Below, in pieces: positions 25,428 through 33,957 of a stretch of DNA of 64,000 bases. The notes under the pieces are model-generated. The model ran no database searches. It had not been told where the DNA came from and was given only the letters and a program-made list of their open reading frames with translations. The first letter of the stretch is position 1. Every line of letters starts with the position of its first letter. The DNA is from Parvularcula bermudensis HTCC2503 (GTDB taxonomy: Bacteria > Pseudomonadota > Alphaproteobacteria > Caulobacterales > Parvularculaceae). A program made the translations under genes and the position numbers. The stretch spans positions 1,550,001 through 1,614,000 of the forward strand of contig NC_014414.1 of the NCBI RefSeq assembly GCF_000152825.2, given 5' to 3'.

Positions 25428-25519
25428 ACGACACCGGTCTTGGGGGAGTGCGGGGTCAGATTTTAGGGAGAGGCGTCATCACCTGAAGGGTATGATTCGC
25501 TCCCGTGAGGGAGGTTCCT

Positions 25520-27631
25520 ATGTCGGAAGCTGTCGCCACGCCGACGCGGATCGATGCGATGTCGATCCTGCGGGAGCCGGCCGTGTTGCTGGCGATGGGG
25601 TTGATGGTCATCATTGTCATGATGATCCTCCCCGTGCCGCCGATCGTGCTCGATATCGGGCTCACGGCTTCCTTCGCTTTTGCGATTTTGATTTTCACGA
25701 TCACCCTCTTCATCGAAAAACCCCTCGATTTCTCCGCCTTTCCGAGCGTCTTGCTGATGTCGCTCTTGCTGCGGCTCAGCCTTAATATCTCATCGACGAA
25801 ATTGATTATTGGCGAGGGACACACTGGCACCGGTGCGGCCGGGAACGTGATCGAAGGCTTTGCCATGTTCATCATGAACGGCAATTTGATCATGGGATTG
25901 ATCATTTTCACCGTTCTCATCATCGTCAATTTCCTCGTCATTACCAAAGGGGCGGGGCGGATGGCCGAAGTCGGGGCGCGCTTCGCCCTCGATGCCATGC
26001 CTGGCCGACAATTGGCGATCGACGCGGATGTCGCCGCCGGGGCCATTACCCACGAAGAAGCGCGCCGCCTGCGGGAGCTACAGCAAGAAGAGACCGCATT
26101 CCTCGGTTCCCTCGACGGGGTGTCGAAATTCGTGAAAGGGGACGCGGTCGCGGGTCTCCTCATCACCCTTTTGAACTTGGTGGCCGGGATCGCCATTGGG
26201 ATGGGGGTGCACGATGTTTCCCTCGGCGAAGCCGTGCAGAATTATTCCGTCCTCACCGTCGGTGATGGCCTCGTCAGCCAAATTCCAGCCGTGATCATCT
26301 CGGTCGCTGCTGCGCTTCTTTTGTCCAAGGGGCAGGGGAAAGGCTCGGTGGACGTGGCGCTGTTCGGTCAGATGACCGGCAGTCCCTATGCCCTGCTCAC
26401 CGTGGCGATGCTCCTCACGGTCTTTGCGCTGCTGCCCGGCTTGCCGTTCTTGCCGTTCATGCTGGGGGCGGGAGCGTTTGGCTATCTCGGATGGCGCGGC
26501 CTGCAGGCAACGGCCAGGCGAGATGCGTTGGCTCTCGAAGAGGAGAAGGCGACCGACCTTGACGCCCTGCCGGCACCGGCGACGCTTGGGGACAGTCTCG
26601 ATCTCGACGAAATCCATGTTGAGCTGGATCGCGGCCTCTCCTCGATCCTCAGCGGCTCCCAGGAAAGCTTCGACAAGCGGATCGAAAAGCTTCGGACCTT
26701 TATCGTCAGCCGCTATGGCTTCGTGATGCCGCCGGTCAGGGTCACCGACGCCGCCCTTGGATCGGGGGCCTATCGTATCAGTCTCCAGGGGACAAAGGTG
26801 GGGGAGGCGACCTTGATGATCGACCATAGCCTCGCCCTTGTGAAGCATGCAGACTATCGCGATATCCCTGGGGTCGATGCAACGGAGCCGGTCTATAAGG
26901 CCGAGGCCAGGTGGGTGACCCCCCATTGGGCGCAGGAAATGGCGGATCGCGGTATTACCGTGATCGAGCCGGTGGAAATCCTCGCCACCCACCTTCTGGA
27001 GTCGGTGCAGAATAATTTCGAGCGGCTGATGTCCCGCCGGGCCCTGCGAGAGGCGCTCGATGCCCTCACCAATCTGTCCGACCCCGTCAGGGCCGAGTCG
27101 AACAAAAAGCTCCTCGACGAATTTTTGCCCGAGAAGGTGACCTACGATACCTTGCAATGGGTGATGCGTGGATTGCTGGCCGAGAAGATCAGCGTCCGAA
27201 ATGTGCCGCTCCTCCTTGAAGCCATCGTCGAGCACCAGCCGCGGTGCCCGAATATCGACGATCTGATCGAGGCGGTTCGGCGACAACTCGCCTTCCAGTT
27301 CATCGAAGAGTACAAATCTCCCGACGGCACCCTGCCTGTCGTGCAACTCGGCCAGACCTGGGACAAGCTTCTCGCCGACCGTCTTCGCCCCGATCCAGAT
27401 AATGGCGGCACCGGGGCGTTGAGTGCGGATGAGTATAAGCGCCTCGGCGACGATGTGCAGGAGGCCCTCAACAAGGCGGCCATGGCGGGGGCCTATGCGG
27501 CCATAGCCGTTACGGGACGGCGGCGGCGGTTTGTTCGCGACGTGGTCTCGGCGCGCGCGATCAAGAACCCGGTCATCGCCTTTGAGGAGATCGGATCGGG
27601 GGCCCGTCCCGCCATTCTTGCCGTCATCTGA
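25520..27631 (+). CDS. flhA: Flagellar export protein FlhA
   Basis: FlhA is the large ring-forming component of the flagellar type III export gate. The N-terminal half is a multi-pass membrane domain with the strongly conserved SLNISSTKLIIGEGHTGTGA, FLVITKGAGRMAEVGARFAL and DGLVSQIPAVIISVAAALL blocks. The C-terminal cytoplasmic domain binds chaperone-substrate complexes. The 703 residues match the family. ATG 25520 has GAGGGAGG upstream; a GTG at 25505 is in frame but would place the ribosome site inside the gene. It is followed by fliR and flhB. Confidence 0.97.
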   Translation: MSEAVATPTRIDAMSILREPAVLLAMGLMVIIVMMILPVPPIVLDIGLTASFAFAILIFTITLFIEKPLDFSAFPSVLLMSLLLRLSLNISSTKLIIGEGHTGTGAAGNVIEGFAMFIMNGNLIMGLIIFTVLIIVNFLVITKGAGRMAEVGARFALDAMPGRQLAIDADVAAGAITHEEARRLRELQQEETAFLGSLDGVSKFVKGDAVAGLLITLLNLVAGIAIGMGVHDVSLGEAVQNYSVLTVGDGLVSQIPAVIISVAAALLLSKGQGKGSVDVALFGQMTGSPYALLTVAMLLTVFALLPGLPFLPFMLGAGAFGYLGWRGLQATARRDALALEEEKATDLDALPAPATLGDSLDLDEIHVELDRGLSSILSGSQESFDKRIEKLRTFIVSRYGFVMPPVRVTDAALGSGAYRISLQGTKVGEATLMIDHSLALVKHADYRDIPGVDATEPVYKAEARWVTPHWAQEMADRGITVIEPVEILATHLLESVQNNFERLMSRRALREALDALTNLSDPVRAESNKKLLDEFLPEKVTYDTLQWVMRGLLAEKISVRNVPLLLEAIVEHQPRCPNIDDLIEAVRRQLAFQFIEEYKSPDGTLPVVQLGQTWDKLLADRLRPDPDNGGTGALSADEYKRLGDDVQEALNKAAMAGAYAAIAVTGRRRRFVRDVVSARAIKNPVIAFEEIGSGARPAILAVI

Positions 27632-27633
27632 CG

Positions 27634-28404
27634 ATGTTCGCCGAACTCGCCGCACTGATACCGGAGGAGGGGCAGGCCTTCATCATCGCCGCCGTGGCGA
27701 TCTTTGCTCGCCTGACAGCCATGCTGGTATTGCTGCCGGGCTTGGGTCAATTGGCGATTCCGGTCAGAGTGCGATTGATGGCGGGGCTCGTTATGACGAG
27801 CACGATTTTGCCGGTGATCCTGGACCGCCCGTTGCCCGCTCTGGCGATCAGCGACCCCCTCGTGCTGATCGTCTTTGAGGTGGTGATCGGCGCCGCCCTT
27901 GGCTATGGGTTCCGTATTTTTATCTGGGCACTGAGTATTGCCGGCACCATTGTCGCACAATCCGCTTCGCTGTCGCAGTTGTTCGGGGCGGGGCTGAATA
28001 CCGAGCCCAATCCATCCGTCGGCTTGTTGCTGACCATGGCTGGGGCGACTTTGTTCATGACGATGGAGTTTCACGTCAGGGCTGTTGGCTTGATTGCCGA
28101 GAGCTACGAGCTGTTCCCGCTGGGAGAATTGCCGCGGACGGATGTGCTTGCGGAATGGGCGACCCATCGGGCGATGGCCGCTTTTGCCCTCGGGGTTTCC
28201 CTTTCGCTCCCCTTTCTCCTGGTCAACTTTCTTTACAATATCGTCCTTGGCATGATGAACCAGGCGATGCCGCAAATGATGGTCACCTTCATTGGGGTTC
28301 CTGCGAACGTTCTTGCGGCGCTCCTATTGCTCGCCGTTGCCATGCCGATGATCCTGCTTGTTTGGCTTGCCCGGACCGAAACCGGCTTTATGGGGTTCTG
28401 GTAA
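27634..28404 (+). CDS. fliR: Flagellar export gate protein FliR
   Basis: A 256-residue membrane protein of the export gate. Features include AIFARLTAMLVLLPGLGQLA near the N-terminus, QSASLSQLFGAGLNTEPNPS, and the late hydrophobic helices (FALGVSLSLPFLLVNFLYNI, then MNQAMPQMMV). It starts 2 bp after flhA and ends 3 bp before flhB, so the three are co-translated. Confidence 0.94.
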   Translation: MFAELAALIPEEGQAFIIAAVAIFARLTAMLVLLPGLGQLAIPVRVRLMAGLVMTSTILPVILDRPLPALAISDPLVLIVFEVVIGAALGYGFRIFIWALSIAGTIVAQSASLSQLFGAGLNTEPNPSVGLLLTMAGATLFMTMEFHVRAVGLIAESYELFPLGELPRTDVLAEWATHRAMAAFALGVSLSLPFLLVNFLYNIVLGMMNQAMPQMMVTFIGVPANVLAALLLLAVAMPMILLVWLARTETGFMGFW

Positions 28405-28407
28405 GGC

Positions 28408-29475
28408 ATGGCGGAGAATCAGGACGAAGCCGAAAAGTCGCATGAGGCGACACCTGAACGAATTAAGCAGGCGCGTCAGAAGGGCGACGTTGCCCAGTCG
28501 CCGGAAGTCCTCGTTTTTGCGCGCTATTTGGGGATTCTCGTGGCCCTGTTGGGCTTCGTCTCCGCCCTCGCCATGAACATGGCGACATCGCTTAACGTAT
28601 TTATGGCGCGACCGTTCGAGGCGAGCGCCCGCCTGATGAGCGATGCCGATCCCCTTGAGGGATTTGGCAGCAGCGCGCTCTTTTTCTTTGCGCTGATGGC
28701 CGCGCCGATCGCCCTGGTCATTGCAGGGCTGATCGCGCAGCAGGCTCTCGTCTTTGCGCCCAATAAGATCAAACCCGATCTCAATAAGCTCAACCCTGTA
28801 AAAAATGCCAAGCAGAAGTTTGGGAAGGCAGCCCTCACCGACTTCGTTCGAAATACGGTCAAGATCACCATCGTCATGGTGGTGGGCATGGTGATCGGAC
28901 TGGCCCAGACGGGACGGCTGACCGCCTCTGTGGGGGCACCGCCCGGCCTTTTGGCCGAGGAACTGGCCGGTTTGGCGCGGATCATGGTGATCACCGGGGT
29001 GATCCTCGCGGCGATCGCCGCAGGTATCGATCTGCCGATCAAATGGTCACAATATCGCGAGCGGCTGAAGATGAGCCGTCAGGAGTTGAAGGACGAGACC
29101 AAGAGCACCGAGGGGGACCCGGCACAGCGCAGCGAGCGGCAAAAACGGGCGAGAGAGATCGCTCAGAACCGCCAGCTTCTCGACGTCCCGGACGCGGATG
29201 TCGTGGTCGTCAACCCAGAACACTATGCTGTGGCCTTGCAGTGGAATCGGCATCGCGGTGAGGTGCCGCGCTGCATCGCCAAAGGGGTCGATGCCATCGC
29301 TCTCCGCATCCGCAATATTGCCGATGAGGCGGGGGTGCCGCTTTATCGCGATGTACAGACCGCCAGGTCGCTTTACGCCGTCGTGGAGGTTGGGGAGGAA
29401 ATCCGGTACGAGCATTATGAGGCTGTCGCCGCGGCCATCCGCTTTGCGGACAAGCTACGGGCGAAACGGCACTAA
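28408..29475 (+). CDS. flhB: Flagellar export switch protein FlhB with NPEH motif
   Basis: FlhB changes export specificity from hook to filament substrates. It has the expected N-terminus (HEATPERIKQARQKGDVAQS), four transmembrane segments and a cytoplasmic domain ending near KLRAKRH, for 355 residues. The autocleavage site, normally Asn-Pro-Thr-His, reads Asn-Pro-Glu-His at residues 269-272 (within DVVVVNPEHYAVALQW). Asparagine, proline and histidine are kept, so cleavage between N269 and P270 is still likely, perhaps at an altered rate. It closes the flagellar island. Confidence 0.95.
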   Translation: MAENQDEAEKSHEATPERIKQARQKGDVAQSPEVLVFARYLGILVALLGFVSALAMNMATSLNVFMARPFEASARLMSDADPLEGFGSSALFFFALMAAPIALVIAGLIAQQALVFAPNKIKPDLNKLNPVKNAKQKFGKAALTDFVRNTVKITIVMVVGMVIGLAQTGRLTASVGAPPGLLAEELAGLARIMVITGVILAAIAAGIDLPIKWSQYRERLKMSRQELKDETKSTEGDPAQRSERQKRAREIAQNRQLLDVPDADVVVVNPEHYAVALQWNRHRGEVPRCIAKGVDAIALRIRNIADEAGVPLYRDVQTARSLYAVVEVGEEIRYEHYEAVAAAIRFADKLRAKRH

Positions 29476-29517
29476 CGCCCCAGCAAGCCCCCCCTGCAAG
29501 ACGCCCCGCAAGGCTGG

Positions 29518-29534
29518 CCCCCCTGAAAGGGGGG
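29518..29534 (+). terminator. GC-rich hairpin after flhB
   Basis: CCCCCC, a 5-base loop, then GGGGGG, 42 bp past the flhB stop. There is no following T-run, so it is only a weak candidate for ending the flagellar transcript. The rest of the 157-bp gap before the next gene shows nothing recognisable. Confidence 0.35.
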
Positions 29535-29632
29535 TGGGCACGCGGACTTGTTCCCCGTCGGCGGAGCGACTACCCCTTGGTCCCCACCGGTCCGATATGC
29601 GACCTTAGGGCCTTCGATGAGAAAGTGACGAT

Positions 29633-30811
29633 GTGAGCGACGACGCCCCCACCGACAAACCTGCCCCGCATGCGGAGACGGTCCTTGCCCAGGCGGGCGT
29701 GGGCGAGGATTGCGGCCATGGGGCGATCGCGCCGCCGCTTTATCTGTCCTCGACCTATCTATGGGACGACCCGGATAAGAAACCGGCCTATGATTATGGC
29801 CGGTCCCGCACCCCGACGCGGTCGGTGCTCGAAACCTTGCTGGCCGAGTTGGAAGGGGGGGGCGGTGCCCTTGTCTGCGCCACGGGCATGGCGGCGATCG
29901 GCCTGCCCCTCGACCGGCTGCCCGCCGGGGCCAAAATCGTGGCCCCCCATGATTGCTATGGGGGCACTTATCGCCTGCTCGCCGCCCATGCCGACAAAGG
30001 CCGCTTCGAGGTGCGGTTTCTCGACCAGACGACGGAGGAGGCGCTGCGCGCGGCGCGGGACTTTGCCCCCGATCTCATCTATTTGGAGACCCCGTCCAAT
30101 CCGCTGATGCGGATTACGGACCTTTCCCGCTGGACGGCCCTCGCCAAGGAGATCGGCGCGCTCACCTTGGCGGACAATACGTTTCTGAGCCCCATTCTCC
30201 AACGCCCCCTTGAATGGGGGTGCGATATGGTCGTCCATTCCACCACGAAATATATCAACGGGCACACCGATATCATCGGCGGCGCCCTCATCACCAAAGA
30301 TCCGGAGCTTGCGAGCGAACTGGCCTGGTGGGCGAATGCCACCGGTGTCACCGGCGCGTCCTTCGACAGCTATATGACCCTGCGCGGGGCGCGGACCCTT
30401 TCTCTTCGGGTGCATCGCGCCCAAGCCACCGCGGGCCAGATCGCCGACGCGCTCGTCGGTCACCCGGCGGTTGTCGGTCTCAACTATCCCGGCCTCGGCA
30501 GCCATCCACAACACGCCCTCATCCGCCGTCAGCAAAAGGGCCCCGGGGCGATGATGAGCTTCGATCTGGCGCCCAGCATCGACCCGCGGGCCTTTTTGGC
30601 GGGGCTTGAGGTGTTCACCCCGGCGGCGTCCCTTGGCGGCTTTGAAAGCCTCGTATGTATTCCGGCCATCATGACCCATGCGGGAATGACCCCGGCGGCG
30701 AGGGCGGCCGCGGGCCTCGGTGATCGGCTGGTCCGTCTGTCGATTGGCCTTGAGCACCCTGAGGATTTGCTCAACGATCTGACCGCCGCCTTCGCCCGCG
30801 GCGAAGCGTAG
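29633..30811 (+). CDS. Cys/Met-metabolism PLP enzyme (cystathionine gamma-synthase or beta-lyase type)
   Basis: A 392-residue fold-type I PLP enzyme of the trans-sulfuration family. The cofactor lysine is K206 in VHSTTKYINGHTDIIGGAL. YDYGRSRTPTRSVLETLLAE, ALVCATGMAAIGLPL, HDCYGGTYRLL and the C-terminal FESLVCIPAIMTHAGMTPAA are family blocks. The ending LVRLSIGLEHPEDLLNDL is shared by MetB, MetC and related lyases, so the exact reaction (synthesis or cleavage of cystathionine, or O-acylhomoserine sulfhydrylation) is not resolved. The start is GTG 29633. It is a stand-alone gene between the flagellar island and valS. Confidence 0.85.
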   Translation: MSDDAPTDKPAPHAETVLAQAGVGEDCGHGAIAPPLYLSSTYLWDDPDKKPAYDYGRSRTPTRSVLETLLAELEGGGGALVCATGMAAIGLPLDRLPAGAKIVAPHDCYGGTYRLLAAHADKGRFEVRFLDQTTEEALRAARDFAPDLIYLETPSNPLMRITDLSRWTALAKEIGALTLADNTFLSPILQRPLEWGCDMVVHSTTKYINGHTDIIGGALITKDPELASELAWWANATGVTGASFDSYMTLRGARTLSLRVHRAQATAGQIADALVGHPAVVGLNYPGLGSHPQHALIRRQQKGPGAMMSFDLAPSIDPRAFLAGLEVFTPAASLGGFESLVCIPAIMTHAGMTPAARAAAGLGDRLVRLSIGLEHPEDLLNDLTAAFARGEA

Positions 30812-30885
30812 GGTTTGGGGCCTTGCCGGCGCCCCAGGACCCATCGCTTGCGGGCCGGGCTCACGCTGCTTAAAGCGGCGGCATC

Positions 30886-33561
30886 ATGACAGACCAATCT
30901 TCCGCCGCCGCCCTGCCGAAAATCTTTGACCACGCCGAGGCGGAGCCGCGCCTTTATGCGGCATGGGAAGCGGCAGGGTGTTTTCGGCCTTCCGGCGAGG
31001 GGGAGCCCTACGCCATCGTTTTTCCGCCGCCCAATGTGACCGGCCGGCTGCATATGGGTCATGCGCTCAACGCCACCCTGCAAGACATCCTTATACGATA
31101 TAATCGGATGCGCGGCAAAAACGTCCTCTGGCAGGTGGGGACGGATCACGCCGGGATTGCCACGCAGATGATGGTGGAGCGCCAGCTTGCCGCCGAGAAC
31201 CAGCCAGACCGGCACACGCTCGGCCGGGCAGCCTTTCTTGAGCGTGTGTGGGCCTGGAAAGAGGAAAGCGGGGGCGCGATCCAGGATCAAATGCGGCGCC
31301 TTGGGGCCTCCTGCGATTGGACCCGTGAGCGCTTCACCATGGATGAGGGCCTCTCCCTCGCCGTGCGGGAGACCTTTGTCCGTCTTTACAAGGAAGGACT
31401 GATCTATCGCGACAAGCGCCTCGTGAATTGGGACCCCAAGCTCCTTACCGCGATCTCCGATCTCGAAGTCGAGAATAGAGAGGTCGCCGGACATATGTGG
31501 CATGTGGCCTATCCCCTGGCCGATGGGCCGGTGGACGGCGTTGAGGAGATCGTCATCGCCACCACCCGGCCTGAGACCATGTTGGGGGACGGGGCCGTGG
31601 CCGTTCATCCGAGTGATGAGCGGTATCAGGCGCTAGTTGGGAAGAGGGTTCGCCTCCCCGTTGGCGATCGCTTGATCCCCATTATCGCCGATGAGTATCC
31701 CGACCCTGAATTCGGCTCCGGCGCGGTGAAGATCACGGGCGCCCATGATTTCAACGACCACGAGGTCGCCAAGCGGCATGATCTGCCAATGATCATCCTG
31801 ATGGATGAGCAGGCGCGGATGCGGGCAATCGAAGAAATTCCAGAGACTTATCATGGACTTGACCGCTATGCGGCGCGGCAAAAGGTGATCGAGGAAGTCG
31901 AGGCCAAAGGATGTCTTCGGCTGGTTGAGGACAAGCCCATTGTCCAGCCTTTCGGCGACCGATCCGGGGTTGTGATCGAGCCCATGCTGACCGACCAATG
32001 GTGGGTCGATGCGGAAACCCTCGCCGGGCCGGCCCTTGAGGCGGTGAAGTCAAATCGCACCAGCTTTGTGCCCGATAATTGGTCCAAGACCTATTATCAA
32101 TGGCTGGAGAATATTCAGCCTTGGTGCATTTCGCGACAATTGTGGTGGGGCCACCAAATTCCTGTTTGGTACGGGCCGGACGGCACCCCCTTCTGTGCCC
32201 TGACCGAAGAGGAGGCGCGCGCCGCCGCCGCCGATCATTACGGTCAGGATACGGCATTGGTTCAGGACGAAGACGTCCTCGACACCTGGTTCTCCTCCGC
32301 CCTTTGGCCATTCTCCACCCTCGGATGGCCCCAGGACGAGACGGAGGTGAAGACATTCTACCCCACGGCGGTTCTCTCAACGGCCTTCGATATCATCTTT
32401 TTCTGGGTGGCCCGGATGATGATGATGGGACTTCATCTGCAGGGGGACGTTCCCTTCCGGCAGGTCTATATCCACGCCCTGGTGCGGGACGCCCAGGGCC
32501 AGAAAATGTCTAAAACCAAGGGGAATGTCATCGATCCGCTGGAAAAGATGGACGCCTATGGAACCGACAGCTTGCGCTTTACCCTCGCGGCCATGGCGAC
32601 CCCCGGCAGGGACGTGAAATTGGCGGACAGTCGGATTGAGGGCTATCGGAACTTTCGCACAAAGCTGTGGAATGCCGCCCGCTTTGCCCTGATGAATGAG
32701 GCGTCGCTGACGCCCGATTACGACCCCGCTGAGGTAAAGACGCCGCTGTGCCAATGGATCCTTCACGAAGTCTCGGCGACGGAGCGGCGGATCGATACGG
32801 CCCTGGCCGATTACCGGTTCGACGACGCCGCGCAGGCGATCTATGGCTTCACCTGGAATATCTATTGCGATTGGTTCCTCGAATTTGCCAAACCTGTTTT
32901 CGCCGGAGACGACCAAGCTGCGGTGACGGAGACGAGAGCGACAGCCGCCTTCGTGCTGGACCGAATTTTGGTCCTCCTGCACCCCTTTATGCCCTACGTT
33001 ACCGAAGAGCTCTGGGGGCTGACCGCCGAGCGCCAGGACTTCCTGATGCGGCAGACATGGCAGGGGCCGGAGAGGACCAACCCGGACGCAGCGGAGGCTG
33101 TGAATTTTCTCATCGCCCTCATTTCGGAGATTAGGTCACTCAGGACAGAGATGAATGTGCCGGCGAAGAGCCGTCCGGCCCTGATTCTCATCGGCGTGGC
33201 GGATCCAATCGCTGCGCGGGTGGAGGAGGCAAAGGAGCTGATCGAACGCCTTGGCCGGATCGAGGGGATCGAATCGGCGGACAGCCTCCCCGAAGGGGCG
33301 CTGCAATTCGTTGTGGACGGCCATAGCTTTGCTCTGCCGGTTGCGGAGAGCATCGATCTCGCAGCGGAGATCGATCGTCTGTCGAAAGAACAAGACAAGA
33401 TCTCCGGGGAGATCGCGAAGATCGATAAGAAGCTTGCGAACCAAAATTTCGTGGCCAAGGCCCCGCCGGAAGTGGTGGAGGAACAGCATGAGCGCCGGGC
33501 GGATTTCCTCGCGACATCGGAAAAGCTCATGGCGGCACTGGAACGACTGCGCCGTCTTTAA
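30886..33561 (+). CDS. valS: Valyl-tRNA synthetase
   Basis: This enzyme charges tRNA-Val in the cytoplasm. The 891-residue class I synthetase has the HIGH-type motif in PPPNVTGRLHMGHALN near residue 50, the KMSKTKGN signature at 540-547, and an editing domain with TTRPETMLGDGAVAVHP. The C-terminus is the valine-specific coiled-coil arm (DRLSKEQDKISGEIAKIDKK). The gene order around it is not functionally linked. Its TAA stop shares TTAA with the convergent DUF2834 gene, so the stop codons overlap. Confidence 0.98.
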   Translation: MTDQSSAAALPKIFDHAEAEPRLYAAWEAAGCFRPSGEGEPYAIVFPPPNVTGRLHMGHALNATLQDILIRYNRMRGKNVLWQVGTDHAGIATQMMVERQLAAENQPDRHTLGRAAFLERVWAWKEESGGAIQDQMRRLGASCDWTRERFTMDEGLSLAVRETFVRLYKEGLIYRDKRLVNWDPKLLTAISDLEVENREVAGHMWHVAYPLADGPVDGVEEIVIATTRPETMLGDGAVAVHPSDERYQALVGKRVRLPVGDRLIPIIADEYPDPEFGSGAVKITGAHDFNDHEVAKRHDLPMIILMDEQARMRAIEEIPETYHGLDRYAARQKVIEEVEAKGCLRLVEDKPIVQPFGDRSGVVIEPMLTDQWWVDAETLAGPALEAVKSNRTSFVPDNWSKTYYQWLENIQPWCISRQLWWGHQIPVWYGPDGTPFCALTEEEARAAAADHYGQDTALVQDEDVLDTWFSSALWPFSTLGWPQDETEVKTFYPTAVLSTAFDIIFFWVARMMMMGLHLQGDVPFRQVYIHALVRDAQGQKMSKTKGNVIDPLEKMDAYGTDSLRFTLAAMATPGRDVKLADSRIEGYRNFRTKLWNAARFALMNEASLTPDYDPAEVKTPLCQWILHEVSATERRIDTALADYRFDDAAQAIYGFTWNIYCDWFLEFAKPVFAGDDQAAVTETRATAAFVLDRILVLLHPFMPYVTEELWGLTAERQDFLMRQTWQGPERTNPDAAEAVNFLIALISEIRSLRTEMNVPAKSRPALILIGVADPIAARVEEAKELIERLGRIEGIESADSLPEGALQFVVDGHSFALPVAESIDLAAEIDRLSKEQDKISGEIAKIDKKLANQNFVAKAPPEVVEEQHERRADFLATSEKLMAALERLRRL

Positions 33562-33923
33562 GCTGCCGGTGACCCGGCCCTGAGGCGCTGCCACTCCCTC
33601 AAGGTGAGATAGAAGGGCAGGCCGCACGATACGCCAATGCAGAGCGTGGCCAGAATGGGCATCCATCGCAGGGTCACCCCCATTCGGTGGCCGTCAATCA
33701 GGATGAAGGCCAAAAGGACGATCGCAGCAACGATCACATCGAGGCCGAAAAAGGCGCCGATCCGATTACTGAACAGGGTGCCGACCAAGAGCGGGACATC
33801 AAGACCGTTCACAGCCAGCCAGGGCAAAAAGGCTGCAAGGGGAAGGGCGGTTCCCAAGACGGTGAGGCCGGCAAAAAGGGCCACCGGCCATGACCGTCCC
33901 GTTGCCCCATGGATCGCGCCCAT
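33558..33923 (-). CDS. Small membrane protein, DUF2834-like
   Basis: A 121-residue protein with about three transmembrane segments (WPVALFAGLTVLGTALPLAA, VIVAAIVLLAFILIDG, WMPILATLCIGVSCGLPFYL). The pattern, with a central FFGLDVIVAAIVLLAF, resembles the DUF2834 family of small bacterial membrane proteins of unknown function. It ends convergently on valS with overlapping stop codons. The start at 33923 is the longest ATG; no ribosome site decides it. Confidence 0.6.
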   Translation of the reverse strand: MGAIHGATGRSWPVALFAGLTVLGTALPLAAFLPWLAVNGLDVPLLVGTLFSNRIGAFFGLDVIVAAIVLLAFILIDGHRMGVTLRWMPILATLCIGVSCGLPFYLTLREWQRLRAGSPAA

Positions 33924-33957
33924 CAGTCCGTGCCCGCGCCCGTGCCCGATGCCGTCC

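Noticed and set aside
26078-27655. A 525-codon open frame on the minus strand antisense to flhA
   Set aside because: FlhA is unmistakable on the plus strand. The antisense frame is a product of GC-rich codon bias.
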